A DNA stretch of 64,000 nt, taken from NCBI GenBank assembly GCA_018268105.1, contig JAFDXG010000172.1, forward strand, positions 1 to 64,000, given 5' to 3'. Every line of letters begins with the position of its first letter. The stretch's first letter is position 1. The notes beneath the pieces were generated by a model. The model ran no database searches, was not told where the DNA came from, and worked only from the letters and a program-made list of their open reading frames with translations. Position numbers and translations under genes: made by a program. Below, in pieces: positions 1 to 8,831 of the stretch. This stretch comes from Bacteroidota bacterium. Lineage in GTDB: Bacteria > Bacteroidota > Bacteroidia > Chitinophagales > Chitinophagaceae.

Positions 1-1826
1 ATGGTTGCATTATTATTATCATCTACCAAAATGGTTTTTCCTAAAGCATCGTATGGATTTTTAAAACCTAAAGCTTTAATTGCTTTATTGTTGACGATAA
101 CATTATAGTTGGTCAGAGAATCACTAAGCCAAACTTTGTCAGAAGGAAGCAGGTTCCTTCCTGCATTTAATTTGATATTATAAGTTGACAGATAATTTTC
201 ATCAATAAATTTTCTTTCAGTATTGATATTCTCCTTGGATGATGCTGAAGGCAGCCTGATTTCGCTGAATGCGTTGCCTGCTGAGGTGGGTGGACCAGAG
301 CTGAAACTGATATTCCTGACACCGGAAAGTGACATCACCTGGTTTCTGAATACGTCTATTTTTTTCTGATCATTAGAAGGCATTTCTACCGTTTCAATGC
401 CTGCTTTCCGATAGCCTAGATCTTTACTATAAAAATACTTTATCTGCAAAGCCACAACAATGGTGCAAATGATAAGAAGTTGTGTAATTATAAATTGAGT
501 TACAACTAACCCTTTTCTTAAAGAGAAACGATTAGCAAACCCAGCATTCTTTGCTTTAATCGAATTTTTCAAAGCTTCAATAGGTTTGAATCCAGCCATT
601 ATTTTAGCAGGATAAAAACCGGCTAACAAAGTAATAACCAAAGCAAGTGCTATCAGAAAGAAAAACAGCGTATAGTCAAAATGCAAATCAAACACAACAA
701 TAAAAGAAAGGTATTGGTTGAATGCATGTAAAGCCCAATATGCAAGCCCCAGCGCTATTAATGATGCCATCACCACTAATAAAAATGTTTCAGACATAAA
801 ACCAAAAGCCAATTGCCACTTACGGCTCCCCAATGTTTTTCGGATACCAATCTCTTTTGCACGGTTTAAAGATTGTGCAGTTGCGAGGTTAATAAAATTG
901 ATACAGGATGCCAGTAAAATAATAACAGCCATAGCTATGAAAGCAATTAACATAATCACAGGAGTGGCATACAAAGTGCCGCCATATCTTGTATCGGTAT
1001 GCACTTTTGATAAAGGTTGGGTATGATAAGTTTCCTTTGCAGCCGATTCTTTATCAAGATATTTATTTTTGAAAGCAATTAATTCATTATCAAACTTTAG
1101 TGGGGAATAATCTTTTGGAAGCGTAATAAAAGTATAACTGTCGCCATAATTTTGCCGCCAGTCCTGAACTACTTTTGCGTTTTCTTTTGCAAAGACTGAA
1201 AAGGGGAGAATTATATTGCAGGAAATATTACTATTGCGAGGCATATTTTGCATGATTGCTGAAATGCGATAAGGCGCTTTATTAACGGTAATTATACTTC
1301 CAATCAAAGAATGATAGTTCGACTGAATATTGTTTCCGAAATATTTATCAGCAATATCTTTTGAAATAATAACTTCATCCGGGTTGGTAAGCAAATTATT
1401 CACATTGCCAGCCAATAGAGAAACGTCAAATGTTTTAAAGAATCCCGGATCCGTATAAGACAAATGATTTTCTTCAAACAGTTTTCTTGTACCATTTTTA
1501 TCTGATATTTCAATGATGGCTTTATTGTTTGAATAGAGCTGTGTAACTGTTTCGAGATTTGGAAAATCAGTTCGTAAAGCAGGTGCGAGCGCAAAGGTTG
1601 ATATTCCGTTATATTGAATACCCTGTGCAGTTTTTACATCATTTACAATCCTGTAAATACGATCTGCTTTTGAGTGAAAGCTATCAAAAGTTGTTTCATG
1701 TTTTACCAGTACATATACCACGATACAACATGCAATGCTTACAGCAAGCCCGAATATATTAATAATCGAGTTTAATTTATTTCTCCATAAGCTTCGCAAA
1801 TTGGTAATCACATAGTTCTTAAACAT
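1..1826 (-). CDS. MacB/FtsX-type ABC transporter permease (C-terminus beyond window)
   Basis: Inner-membrane permease with a large periplasmic domain, of the type that works with a LolD/MacB-like ATPase and an HlyD adaptor in efflux or lipoprotein-type transport. About 608 codons are open from an ATG at 1826 to the window edge, with no stop. The start, MFKNYVITNLRSLWRNK, followed by a hydrophobic segment, is the usual MacB_PCD N-terminus. A FtsX core is visible in the middle (INLATAQSLNRAKEIGIRKTLG) and is followed by two more membrane segments, then a second periplasmic domain. The last membrane domain lies outside the window. It is the third permease of the minus-strand locus, 180 bp after the permease at 2007-4394. 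The substrate cannot be told from sequence. Confidence 0.88.
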   Translation of the reverse strand, partial: MFKNYVITNLRSLWRNKLNSIINIFGLAVSIACCIVVYVLVKHETTFDSFHSKADRIYRIVNDVKTAQGIQYNGISTFALAPALRTDFPNLETVTQLYSNNKAIIEISDKNGTRKLFEENHLSYTDPGFFKTFDVSLLAGNVNNLLTNPDEVIISKDIADKYFGNNIQSNYHSLIGSIITVNKAPYRISAIMQNMPRNSNISCNIILPFSVFAKENAKVVQDWRQNYGDSYTFITLPKDYSPLKFDNELIAFKNKYLDKESAAKETYHTQPLSKVHTDTRYGGTLYATPVIMLIAFIAMAVIILLASCINFINLATAQSLNRAKEIGIRKTLGSRKWQLAFGFMSETFLLVVMASLIALGLAYWALHAFNQYLSFIVVFDLHFDYTLFFFLIALALVITLLAGFYPAKIMAGFKPIEALKNSIKAKNAGFANRFSLRKGLVVTQFIITQLLIICTIVVALQIKYFYSKDLGYRKAGIETVEMPSNDQKKIDVFRNQVMSLSGVRNISFSSGPPTSAGNAFSEIRLPSASSKENINTERKFIDENYLSTYNIKLNAGRNLLPSDKVWLSDSLTNYNVIVNNKAIKALGFKNPYDALGKTILVDDNNNAT

Positions 1827-2006
1827 CCTTTATCTATTTTAAAATTGTAATTGAATTTTCAATATCAAGTAAATATTGGTTCATACTATTCATATTGCAA
1901 TCCCAGGAAATATTTAAATTTGATATATCAAATACGGGATTGATTTTATTATACAAATTCAAAGCATCTTAATCTTTCGTAATTCATACTTACCGATTTC
2001 TATCCT

Positions 2007-4394
2007 TTACTCAGATCTCAAGCTCTTCACCGGATTGGCAAGTGCTGCTTTTATCGCCTGGAAACTTACGGTAATCAATGTTATAGTCATTGCGCCTAAT
2101 CCTGAAACCATAAATATCCATAAGGATACAGAAGTCCTGTATTCGTATTGTTGCAACCAATGATGTAAATAATACCAAGCAAGCGGAATGGCGATAAAAC
2201 AGGATATGATTACAAGTAATGCAAATTCTTTGGATAACATCTGCCATAAATTATAGATGGAAGCACCCAATACTTTTCTAAGGCCAATTTCTTTTTTACG
2301 TTGTTCTGCTACAAATGATGCAAGTCCAAATAACCCAAGGCAGGAAATAAATATGGCAAGTATGGTGAAGAAGGCAGCAAGGCTGCCAATGCGTTTTTCA
2401 TCAGCAAATTTTTTTGCATAATTCTCATCATTAAATGTATAATTAAACGGCGAAGAAGGGCTGTATTTTTTAAATACCGATTCAATCTTTTTTAAAGAAG
2501 CAGTTACCGGAACACTTTGTTTGATGGCAATGGTAAAGATGCCTCCCCAACTGGGGTCATTAAAAAATACTGTTGGCTTTACGGGTTCATAAGGTGATTC
2601 CATCACCATGTCTTTGATGACACCGATCACCTTATAATCTTTATCATTAAAGCTGATTGTCTGTCCTACGATATCCTGCTTCATCCCGATTTGTTTCACT
2701 GCTGCCTCATTCAATATCATTGCAGCGCTATCTGTTGCAAATTCTTTAGAGAAATCCCTGCCTTCTTTTATCTGCCATCCAATTGTTTTACCAAAATCAA
2801 CGGTAACTCCAATTGTTCCAAATGCAGGTATGGTATTTGGATCTTTACCCTGCCAGTTAAACCCTATCTGGTTGGCAAAAATATTTGTGGTTGGGCTAGA
2901 TGATTCTGCCATATTTTCAACAGCGCCGGTTGCAAGCAAATCACTCCTAAAAGTATCATAGTGCCCATCTAAATCCTGAGTAGTCAGAAAAATAGTTATC
3001 AATCCATCTTTCTTATAATTTACAGGCCTGTCTTTTGCATATTGTATTTGTTTAAACACGATGATAGTACCAATGATCAAAGCAATGGAAAATGAAAACT
3101 GAACGACTACCAAAACTTTTCTTGGCAATGATGCAAACCTGCCCACACGGAATGTTCCCTTTAAAACTTTGATCGGCTTGAACCTTGATAAATACAATGC
3201 CGGGTAACTACCGGAAATTAATCCCGTGATGAAAGTAAATGCAATAGCTATTAACCAAAAATATACATTATTCCCGGGGAGGCTGATGTGTTTATCTGCA
3301 AGTGAATTAAAGAGTGGTAATAATGCAAATACCAATATTATAGAAAAAACAAATGAGATAAATGCCAGTAAAACAGATTCACTTAAAAACTGACTAATCA
3401 ATTGCACACGTAAAGAACCTACGGTTTTGCGTATGCCTACTTCTTTTGCACGTTTCTCACTTCTTGCCGTGGAGAGGTTCATGAAATTGATGCAGGCCAG
3501 CAGCAACACAAACACACCAATGATTGTAAACAACCAGATAAATTGTATGCGCCCACCTTCAGGAACACCGTTTTTAAAATCACCATACAAACGCCATTTG
3601 TTCATCGGGAAAATATATGCCTGCTCCACACCTTCAGTCTTTGCATCTTTATGTGCCATCACTATGTTCTTTATTTTCCCGGATACTTTATCCATATCAA
3701 TATTATCAGCCATCTGAACATAACATTGCCAGGAATGATTATTCCATTCGGTTGCAGATTCCCTTAACCAATTTTGTGTGGTAATATATTTTTTCCAGGG
3801 CAAAAAATATTTTGAGTCAGTTATAGAAGTGTTTTCCGGAAAGTCTTCAAATATACCTGTCACTTTATAATTGTCATTATTATCCAGCCTGATCATTTTA
3901 TTTAGTGGGTCAGTATTGCCAAAAAGTGTTTCTGACAAAGATGAACTAATAAAAATTGAAGATGGGTCATTGAGTGCATTGATATTTCCCTTTATCATCT
4001 TTAATGAAAACATAGTGGGAAAATTGGCTTCCACCCACATACCTTTTTCGCTGATCTTTTTTTCGCCTATCCCCAATACGTGGTTGAAATTCCATGAGGC
4101 CATTGATATGTTTTTAAAATCACTACCATATTTTTGTTGTAATTCTTTACCAATGGGCATGCAAACAGCTCTACTTGTTTCCATTTTGTCATTTTCATTC
4201 ACAAAAGTTGTCATTATTTGTGCGAGCTGGTTGTGATTATCAAAATACCTGTCATAAGTTACTTCATCCCATATCCACAATGCAATTAACATCACTACCG
4301 CCATGCCAGCAGCAAGCCCCAGGATGTTAATTGCAGAATACATTTTGCTTTTTACGATATTGCGCCAGGCGATTTTGAAATAGTTTTTAAGCAT
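2007..4394 (-). CDS. MacB/FtsX-type ABC transporter permease
   Basis: Full-length permease of 795 aa, typical for the Bacteroidota two-repeat type. It shows an N-terminal membrane segment (about residues 20-43), a periplasmic MacB_PCD domain, a first FtsX block with three helices near 285-420 (NFMNLSTARSEKRAKEVGIR), a second periplasmic domain, and a final FtsX block from about 670 (EQRKKEIGLRKVLGAS) that ends with the common NPVKSLRSE tail. It is on the same strand as the other efflux genes but separated from the permease upstream by 344 bp of repeat-like DNA. It is paralogous to 4739-7174 and 1-1826. Substrate unknown; these permeases are often labelled antimicrobial peptide transporters without proof. 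Confidence 0.93.
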   Translation of the reverse strand: MLKNYFKIAWRNIVKSKMYSAINILGLAAGMAVVMLIALWIWDEVTYDRYFDNHNQLAQIMTTFVNENDKMETSRAVCMPIGKELQQKYGSDFKNISMASWNFNHVLGIGEKKISEKGMWVEANFPTMFSLKMIKGNINALNDPSSIFISSSLSETLFGNTDPLNKMIRLDNNDNYKVTGIFEDFPENTSITDSKYFLPWKKYITTQNWLRESATEWNNHSWQCYVQMADNIDMDKVSGKIKNIVMAHKDAKTEGVEQAYIFPMNKWRLYGDFKNGVPEGGRIQFIWLFTIIGVFVLLLACINFMNLSTARSEKRAKEVGIRKTVGSLRVQLISQFLSESVLLAFISFVFSIILVFALLPLFNSLADKHISLPGNNVYFWLIAIAFTFITGLISGSYPALYLSRFKPIKVLKGTFRVGRFASLPRKVLVVVQFSFSIALIIGTIIVFKQIQYAKDRPVNYKKDGLITIFLTTQDLDGHYDTFRSDLLATGAVENMAESSSPTTNIFANQIGFNWQGKDPNTIPAFGTIGVTVDFGKTIGWQIKEGRDFSKEFATDSAAMILNEAAVKQIGMKQDIVGQTISFNDKDYKVIGVIKDMVMESPYEPVKPTVFFNDPSWGGIFTIAIKQSVPVTASLKKIESVFKKYSPSSPFNYTFNDENYAKKFADEKRIGSLAAFFTILAIFISCLGLFGLASFVAEQRKKEIGLRKVLGASIYNLWQMLSKEFALLVIISCFIAIPLAWYYLHHWLQQYEYRTSVSLWIFMVSGLGAMTITLITVSFQAIKAALANPVKSLRSE

Positions 4395-4454
4395 TTACGA
4401 TTTGAAATTTAAGGTTTGAAAATTTGAAATTGTATGACTGTTACAGGTTTTCAA

Positions 4455-4738
4455 GTTCTGAACTTCCTCCTCTCCCCCCTTCTCTCTCTCCTTGCAAAGG
4501 AGAGGGAGCGGTACTGCAGAATATATCCAATCGTTTGTTCTTCCACATCAATATTTGAATAAAACCGGACAAACGCTTTACATTTTTACTCTTTTACAAT
4601 TATCACAGTTCCGTATTTTTTACATCTCTTCTATTCTTCAGTCGTCTTGAATGCCAGGTTGCCCCTCTCACCGTTCACTCAACCAGCCACGATCTTAAAC
4701 ACCCCACTTCACTGCGTGGAGAGAGGTCGGGCGTGAGG
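4455..4738. repeat. C/T-rich dispersed-repeat-like intergenic block
   Basis: This 284-bp gap between two permease genes is unlike its surroundings. It has pyrimidine runs, a short hairpin (CTCTCCTTGCAAAGGAGAG near 4487-4505) and, at 4703-4738, a purine/GC-rich stretch containing GCGTGGAGAGAGGTCGGGCGTG. That stretch ends directly at the TAG stop of the permease at 4739-7174. Such motifs resemble repeats I know between genes of many bacterial genomes. Copy number cannot be tested here. Confidence 0.5.
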
Positions 4739-7174
4739 CTATTCTGTTCGTAGTGACTGAACCGGATTTGCCATTGCAGCTTTAATCGCCTTGAAGCAAA
4801 CCGTAGCAAGCGCAATAACTAATGCGATAGTTGCAGCTAATAAAAAAAACCACCATTCTATGCTGATTCGATATGCAAAATCCTGAAGCCAACTGCGCAT
4901 GGCCCACCATGCCACCGGAAAAGCAATAACAGCAGCAATGAAAACAAGTTTCAAAAAATCTTTCGACAGCATAACCACCAGGTTCGGAACAGATGCACCC
5001 AGTACTTTTCTAACACCGATTTCTTTGGTGCGCTGTTCTGTCATATAAGTAACCAATCCAAATAATCCAAGACAGGCAATCAAAATAGCCAGCATGGAAA
5101 ATATAACAGCTACTTTTCCAATTCGTCCTTCTGCACGGTAAATATTATCAAAAGCCTCATCCATAAAACGATAACTGAAAGGCATGCCCGGCGCAATAAT
5201 TTTCCATTTAGCCTCCACAATTTTTACTAATTCCTGCAAATTCTTTGTACTAACTTTAAATGATACATTACCGGAGTTGTGCCCAAGCCGGAGACTTAGC
5301 GGATATATATTCTGACGCAGCGATTCATAATGAAAATCTTTAACCACACCCACAATGGTATATGTTTTAAGAGAGAGCGGATTATTTGATCCGTCCTGAA
5401 AACTGGAATAAATCTTTTTTCCTATAGGATCAACATAACCCAGTACTTTTACTGCAGCCTCATTTAGAATAATTCCGCTGGAGTCTGTGCCAAAATCTTT
5501 TGAAAAATTTCTCCCTTTGACAATTTGCATCCCCATGGTTTTAATGTAATCATAATCCACTACCCAGGTTTGCATTGAGAGTGCATTTTTTGCATCCATC
5601 ACTGCATCCTTTGAATAAGTATTATCAGTTCTTGAAGATGCCACGGGCAAATAAGAACTAATTGTGCCACTAATTATGCCGGGCATTTTGAGTACTTCAT
5701 TTTTAAACGCATCACTATTTTCATTATTCAATGCACCCGCAGCATTAATAATAAGTACCTGATCTCTGTTAAAACCCAGGTTAGTAGTTTGTATATAATT
5801 AAGTTGTTTGTATATAACTACCGTGCCGATGATGAGTACAATGGAAGTAAAAAACTGGAATACAACAAGTGCACTGCGCAAAGAGCTTTTTTTAAACCCG
5901 GTATTTATTTTCCCTTTTAATACAACTATGGGTTTAAACCCGGAAAGAAAAAAAGCAGGGTAACTACCGGCAACAAGACCTACAAAAACGGGTAATGCAA
6001 TCAACAGAAGCATTACCGGTCCATTTAATATGCTGCCAAGGCTAAGTGATTTTGCTGAAATATTATTAAACAAAGGCAAAACTAACCATGCTGCCATTAC
6101 AGCAATAAATAATGAAATAACAGCCATTACGGTAGATTCTGTGAGAAACTGCCTAATGAGGTTTTTCCTTTCAGTACCAAGTACCTTTCGTATACCTACT
6201 TCTTTTGCACGACTGGCACTGCGGGCAGTGGAAAGATTCATGAAATTAATGCACGCAATAAGTAGTATAAACAATGCGACTGCCGAAAAAATATACACAT
6301 ACTGTATGTTGCTATTAGTATCAAGTTCGGGCCAGCGGGCACTGTGCAGATGTATATCCAATAACGGCATAAGATGATACTCAAGTTTATTGCCTGCTGA
6401 TCTGAACTCATCCATACTGGCTATTTGCATAAACTGCTTAGCCTGGGGAAAAATATATTTTTCGATAACCTGGTCAAAATTTTTTTCAAATACTTTGTAA
6501 TCCGTTCCCGGTTTAAGTAATATGTAGGTATGAAAGTTATGGCTCAGAAAATTGCCAAACCCGTAGGCTACGTTTTTCATTGACAATAAGAAGTCAAAAT
6601 GAAAATGTGAATTATGCGGAATGTCTTTAATTACTGCGGTTACTTTGTAAGGCTTCATTTCTACTTCCAGCGTTTTACCGGTTGCATGAATGGTTCCAAA
6701 ATATTTTTTTGCAGCAGTTTCACTAATTACAATCGTATTAGGTTCATTCAATGCGGTTTTTGTATCGCCTTCTAAAGCTGGTAATGTAAATACATTAAAA
6801 AGTGTAGAATCTGCATAAGCGATTTTGTCTTCATCAATATACTCGTTACCTTTTTTTATTAACTTACTACCTTCACTTGCATAAATACGTGTATATTCCT
6901 GCACCTGCGGATAATCTTTCTTGAGCGTGGCGCCCATGGGATCGCTGCTTACAGCAAGTTTTAATGCATTGCCACCAAAATTTATGTCTGCATCAACACG
7001 GTAAATATTTTCTGCATTCACATTAAAGCGATCGTAGCTCAATTCATCCGTTACATACAATGCAATGAGTATAAAACAACAGATGCCTGTTGCCAATCCG
7101 ATAATATTGATTGAGGAGAAAATTTTGTTTCTCCACAAGTTTCTGAAAGCCACTTTGAGATAATTCTTTAACAT
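4739..7174 (-). CDS. MacB/FtsX-type ABC transporter permease
   Basis: Permease of 811 aa with the same two-repeat design as its neighbours: an N-terminal anchor (about 20-42), a periplasmic MacB_PCD domain, a first FtsX block near 290-430 (NFMNLSTARSASRAKEVGIR), a second periplasmic domain, and a last FtsX block from about 690 (EQRTKEIGVRKVLGAS) ending in NPVQSLRTE. It is the permease nearest to the ATPase gene at 7521-8198, so it is the best candidate for its direct partner. The stop codon lies right at the edge of the repeat block 4455-4738. Its paralogue 2007-4394 probably arose by tandem duplication. Confidence 0.93.
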   Translation of the reverse strand: MLKNYLKVAFRNLWRNKIFSSINIIGLATGICCFILIALYVTDELSYDRFNVNAENIYRVDADINFGGNALKLAVSSDPMGATLKKDYPQVQEYTRIYASEGSKLIKKGNEYIDEDKIAYADSTLFNVFTLPALEGDTKTALNEPNTIVISETAAKKYFGTIHATGKTLEVEMKPYKVTAVIKDIPHNSHFHFDFLLSMKNVAYGFGNFLSHNFHTYILLKPGTDYKVFEKNFDQVIEKYIFPQAKQFMQIASMDEFRSAGNKLEYHLMPLLDIHLHSARWPELDTNSNIQYVYIFSAVALFILLIACINFMNLSTARSASRAKEVGIRKVLGTERKNLIRQFLTESTVMAVISLFIAVMAAWLVLPLFNNISAKSLSLGSILNGPVMLLLIALPVFVGLVAGSYPAFFLSGFKPIVVLKGKINTGFKKSSLRSALVVFQFFTSIVLIIGTVVIYKQLNYIQTTNLGFNRDQVLIINAAGALNNENSDAFKNEVLKMPGIISGTISSYLPVASSRTDNTYSKDAVMDAKNALSMQTWVVDYDYIKTMGMQIVKGRNFSKDFGTDSSGIILNEAAVKVLGYVDPIGKKIYSSFQDGSNNPLSLKTYTIVGVVKDFHYESLRQNIYPLSLRLGHNSGNVSFKVSTKNLQELVKIVEAKWKIIAPGMPFSYRFMDEAFDNIYRAEGRIGKVAVIFSMLAILIACLGLFGLVTYMTEQRTKEIGVRKVLGASVPNLVVMLSKDFLKLVFIAAVIAFPVAWWAMRSWLQDFAYRISIEWWFFLLAATIALVIALATVCFKAIKAAMANPVQSLRTE

Positions 7175-7185
7175 GGCCAGTACAA

Positions 7186-7419
7186 TTAATAATTATTATT
7201 AAAAAAACTTATCAGGGGTATCCAGTGTAGTTCTTCAGCTTCTGAAGCCAACGAAATTATGCTGGCGCCTATACTGCGACAGCACACTTCGGTAGCATTT
7301 GCCTTAGTTGCTATATTTGAAGTACAGGCAGATAAGTTTTTAGCAATAACACATACTAATGCAAACAATGCAATTAGCATGAAAAATCTTTGCCTTCTGA
7401 TTTGATGTTGTTGTAACAT
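7186..7419 (-). CDS. Possible small membrane protein, unknown
   Basis: A 77-codon frame between the ATPase and permease genes, ending 11 bp before the permease start. It has a basic N-terminus followed by one hydrophobic segment (about residues 12-32), then a Cys- and Ser-rich tail with no recognised domain. There is no ribosome-binding signal, which means little in Bacteroidota. I do not recognise it. It could be a chance frame in a repeat-bordered gap; its position inside the efflux locus is the only argument for it. Confidence 0.25.
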   Translation of the reverse strand: MLQQHQIRRQRFFMLIALFALVCVIAKNLSACTSNIATKANATEVCCRSIGASIISLASEAEELHWIPLISFFNNNY

Positions 7420-7434
7420 GGGAAGTGGTTTATA

Positions 7435-7519
7435 GTTTTTGGTTTTTGGTTTTTGGTTAGCAGTTCCAAAGCTAATAGCTGATACCTGACGGCTGATAGC
7501 TGATACCTGACAGCTAACC
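7435..7519. repeat. Degenerate heptamer repeats (GTTTTTG x3, then GCTGATA/CCTGACA type x7)
   Basis: Two period-7 tracts. 7435-7455 is three copies of GTTTTTG. 7471-7519 is seven consecutive heptamers of the form GCTRATA or CCTGACR, with a last variant GCTAACC. The second tract ends one base before the TAG stop codon of the ATPase gene (7521-7523 on the plus strand). The style is that of degenerate short tandem heptanucleotide repeats, as known in cyanobacteria. The related 14-copy array at 8729-8826 likewise lies just past a stop codon. Confidence 0.8.
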
Positions 7520-7520
7520 G

Positions 7521-8198
7521 CTATACCAAAATATTCTCCGTAACTGTTTGCCCGTCCAGCATGCGTATAATCCGATGACTGTATCTCGAATCATGTTCGG
7601 AATGGGTAACCATAATAATAGTGGTACCTTGTTCATTCAGGTCAGTAAGCATCTGCATTACTTCATTACCATTACTGCTGTCGAGGTTACCTGTAGGCTC
7701 ATCCGCTAAAATTAGCTTTGGATTATTAACTACCGCACGCGCCACTGCCACACGTTGTTGCTGACCACCGGATAATTGTTGCGGATAATGATTGCGCCTG
7801 TGCATGATCTGCACTTTGTCTAATACTGCTTCTACTCTTTTTTTGCGTTCTGCAGACTTCACACCGGTATATATTAAAGGAAGCTCTACATTTTCAAATA
7901 CCGTCAGTTCGTCAATCAGATTAAAACTTTGGAAAACGAATCCGATATTATGCTTACGTAAATCTGCCCGCTTACGTTCATTGAAATGGGCTACTTCAAT
8001 ACCATTAAACAAAAAACTTCCCGCATCCGGATCATCCAGCAAACCAAGTATATTCAGTAAAGTAGATTTGCCGCAACCCGAAGGACCCATTACAGCCACA
8101 AATTCCCCGTCTCTTACTTCGAAGGAAAGCTTATTGAGCGCTACTGTTTCTACTTCTTCTGTGCGATAGATCTTTTCTAATTCAGTGATTTTGATCAT
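7521..8198 (-). CDS. ABC transporter ATP-binding protein (LolD/MacB type)
   Basis: Cytoplasmic ATPase of 225 aa that would drive the neighbouring permeases. Walker A is GPSGCGKST at 38-46, the Q-loop FVFQSFNL is near 88-95, the signature LSGGQQQR is at 142-149, Walker B LILADEPTG is at 162-170 and the switch His is 199. Its length and the downstream motif TGNLDSSNG are typical of the MacB/LolD/FtsE branch. It lies between the HlyD adaptor (8832-10082) and three permeases on the same strand, so it is probably the shared motor. Between it and the adaptor gene sits an inserted plus-strand gene with repeat flanks, which may separate the two transcriptionally. Confidence 0.96.
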   Translation of the reverse strand: MIKITELEKIYRTEEVETVALNKLSFEVRDGEFVAVMGPSGCGKSTLLNILGLLDDPDAGSFLFNGIEVAHFNERKRADLRKHNIGFVFQSFNLIDELTVFENVELPLIYTGVKSAERKKRVEAVLDKVQIMHRRNHYPQQLSGGQQQRVAVARAVVNNPKLILADEPTGNLDSSNGNEVMQMLTDLNEQGTTIIMVTHSEHDSRYSHRIIRMLDGQTVTENILV

Positions 8199-8217
8199 TG
8201 TGTTTGATTTGAATGAA

Positions 8218-8304
8218 GGTATCAGGTATCAGGTTTTTTTAAGATATTGCTTTATAAATAGTATTTTCATAATCAGGTATTAGGTTCAGGGCTTCAGGCG
8301 CCGG
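8218..8304. repeat. Left repeat flank of the four-helix-bundle gene (GGTATCA and CAGGTAT-type heptamers)
   Basis: 8218-8231 is two copies of GGTATCA, and 8274-8301 holds four degenerate heptamers of CAGGTAT type, ending in GGCGCCGG (8297-8304). Read on the opposite strand, this matches the right flank, which begins CCGGCGCC at 8707 and continues with CCTGA and ATACCTG-like heptamers. The two flanks are therefore an imperfect inverted repeat around the gene at 8346-8702. Confidence 0.7.
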
Positions 8305-8345
8305 CTTCTTATATCGTTGTTCGTTAACCATCAAAAACATTTACA

Positions 8346-8702
8346 ATGAGAAATTTCCGAAATTTATCTATTTGGTCAAAAAGTCATACGCTGACACTAA
8401 AAATTTATTCCTGTACAAAAAACTATCCCAAAGAAGAACTATTTGGTCTCACCTCTCAAATGCGCCGGTCTGCTTCGTCTATCCCTACTAATATTGCTGA
8501 AGGGTGTGGTAGGAACAGCAATCCTGATTTCAGGCGTTTTTTGGTAATGGCCTCAGGTTCATCTTCAGAATTAGAGTACCAGCTCATCCTCTCTAAAGAT
8601 TTAAAATTACTTCCTGATCAAACATTTAAAGAACTGGAAGCTGAAATAATTGAAATCAGAAAAATGATCCACACATTCATCAAAAACATTCCAGAACCCT
8701 AA
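8346..8702 (+). CDS. Four-helix bundle protein (23S rRNA intervening-sequence type)
   Basis: A 118-aa protein of the small family often annotated four helix bundle protein or S23 ribosomal protein, first known from intervening sequences in 23S rRNA genes and also found free-standing. Family marks are the N-terminal FRNLSIWSKSHTLTLKIY, the central LTSQMRRSASSIPTNIAEG with its conserved Ser and Asn, and the following FLVMASGSSSELEYQL. It is predicted all-helical and its biochemical role is not established. It is the only plus-strand gene inside a minus-strand efflux locus and is flanked by inverted heptamer repeats (8218-8304 and 8707-8826), which suggests it came in as a cassette. Confidence 0.9.
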   Translation: MRNFRNLSIWSKSHTLTLKIYSCTKNYPKEELFGLTSQMRRSASSIPTNIAEGCGRNSNPDFRRFLVMASGSSSELEYQLILSKDLKLLPDQTFKELEAEIIEIRKMIHTFIKNIPEP

Positions 8703-8706
8703 CCCA

Positions 8707-8826
8707 CCGGCGCCGAAACCTGACACCCATACCTCATACCTCATACCTGATACCTCATACCTGATACCTCATACCTCATACCTCATACCTCATACCTGAT
8801 ACCTCATACCTGATACCTCATACCTC
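8707..8826. repeat. Right repeat flank with a 14-copy ATACCTC/ATACCTG heptamer array
   Basis: CCGGCGCC (8707-8714) is the inverted match of the left flank. From 8729 to 8826 there are 14 perfect consecutive heptamers ATACCTS; the last base is C in ten copies and G in four (copies 3, 5, 10 and 12). The array ends 5 bp from the stop codon of the HlyD-type gene. Such exact arrays are prone to copy-number change between strains. Confidence 0.92.
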
Positions 8827-8831
8827 ACTTC

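Noticed and set aside
8729..8826. Possible CRISPR array
   Set aside because: The units are 7 bp with no spacers, and no cas genes are present. It is a simple tandem heptamer array.
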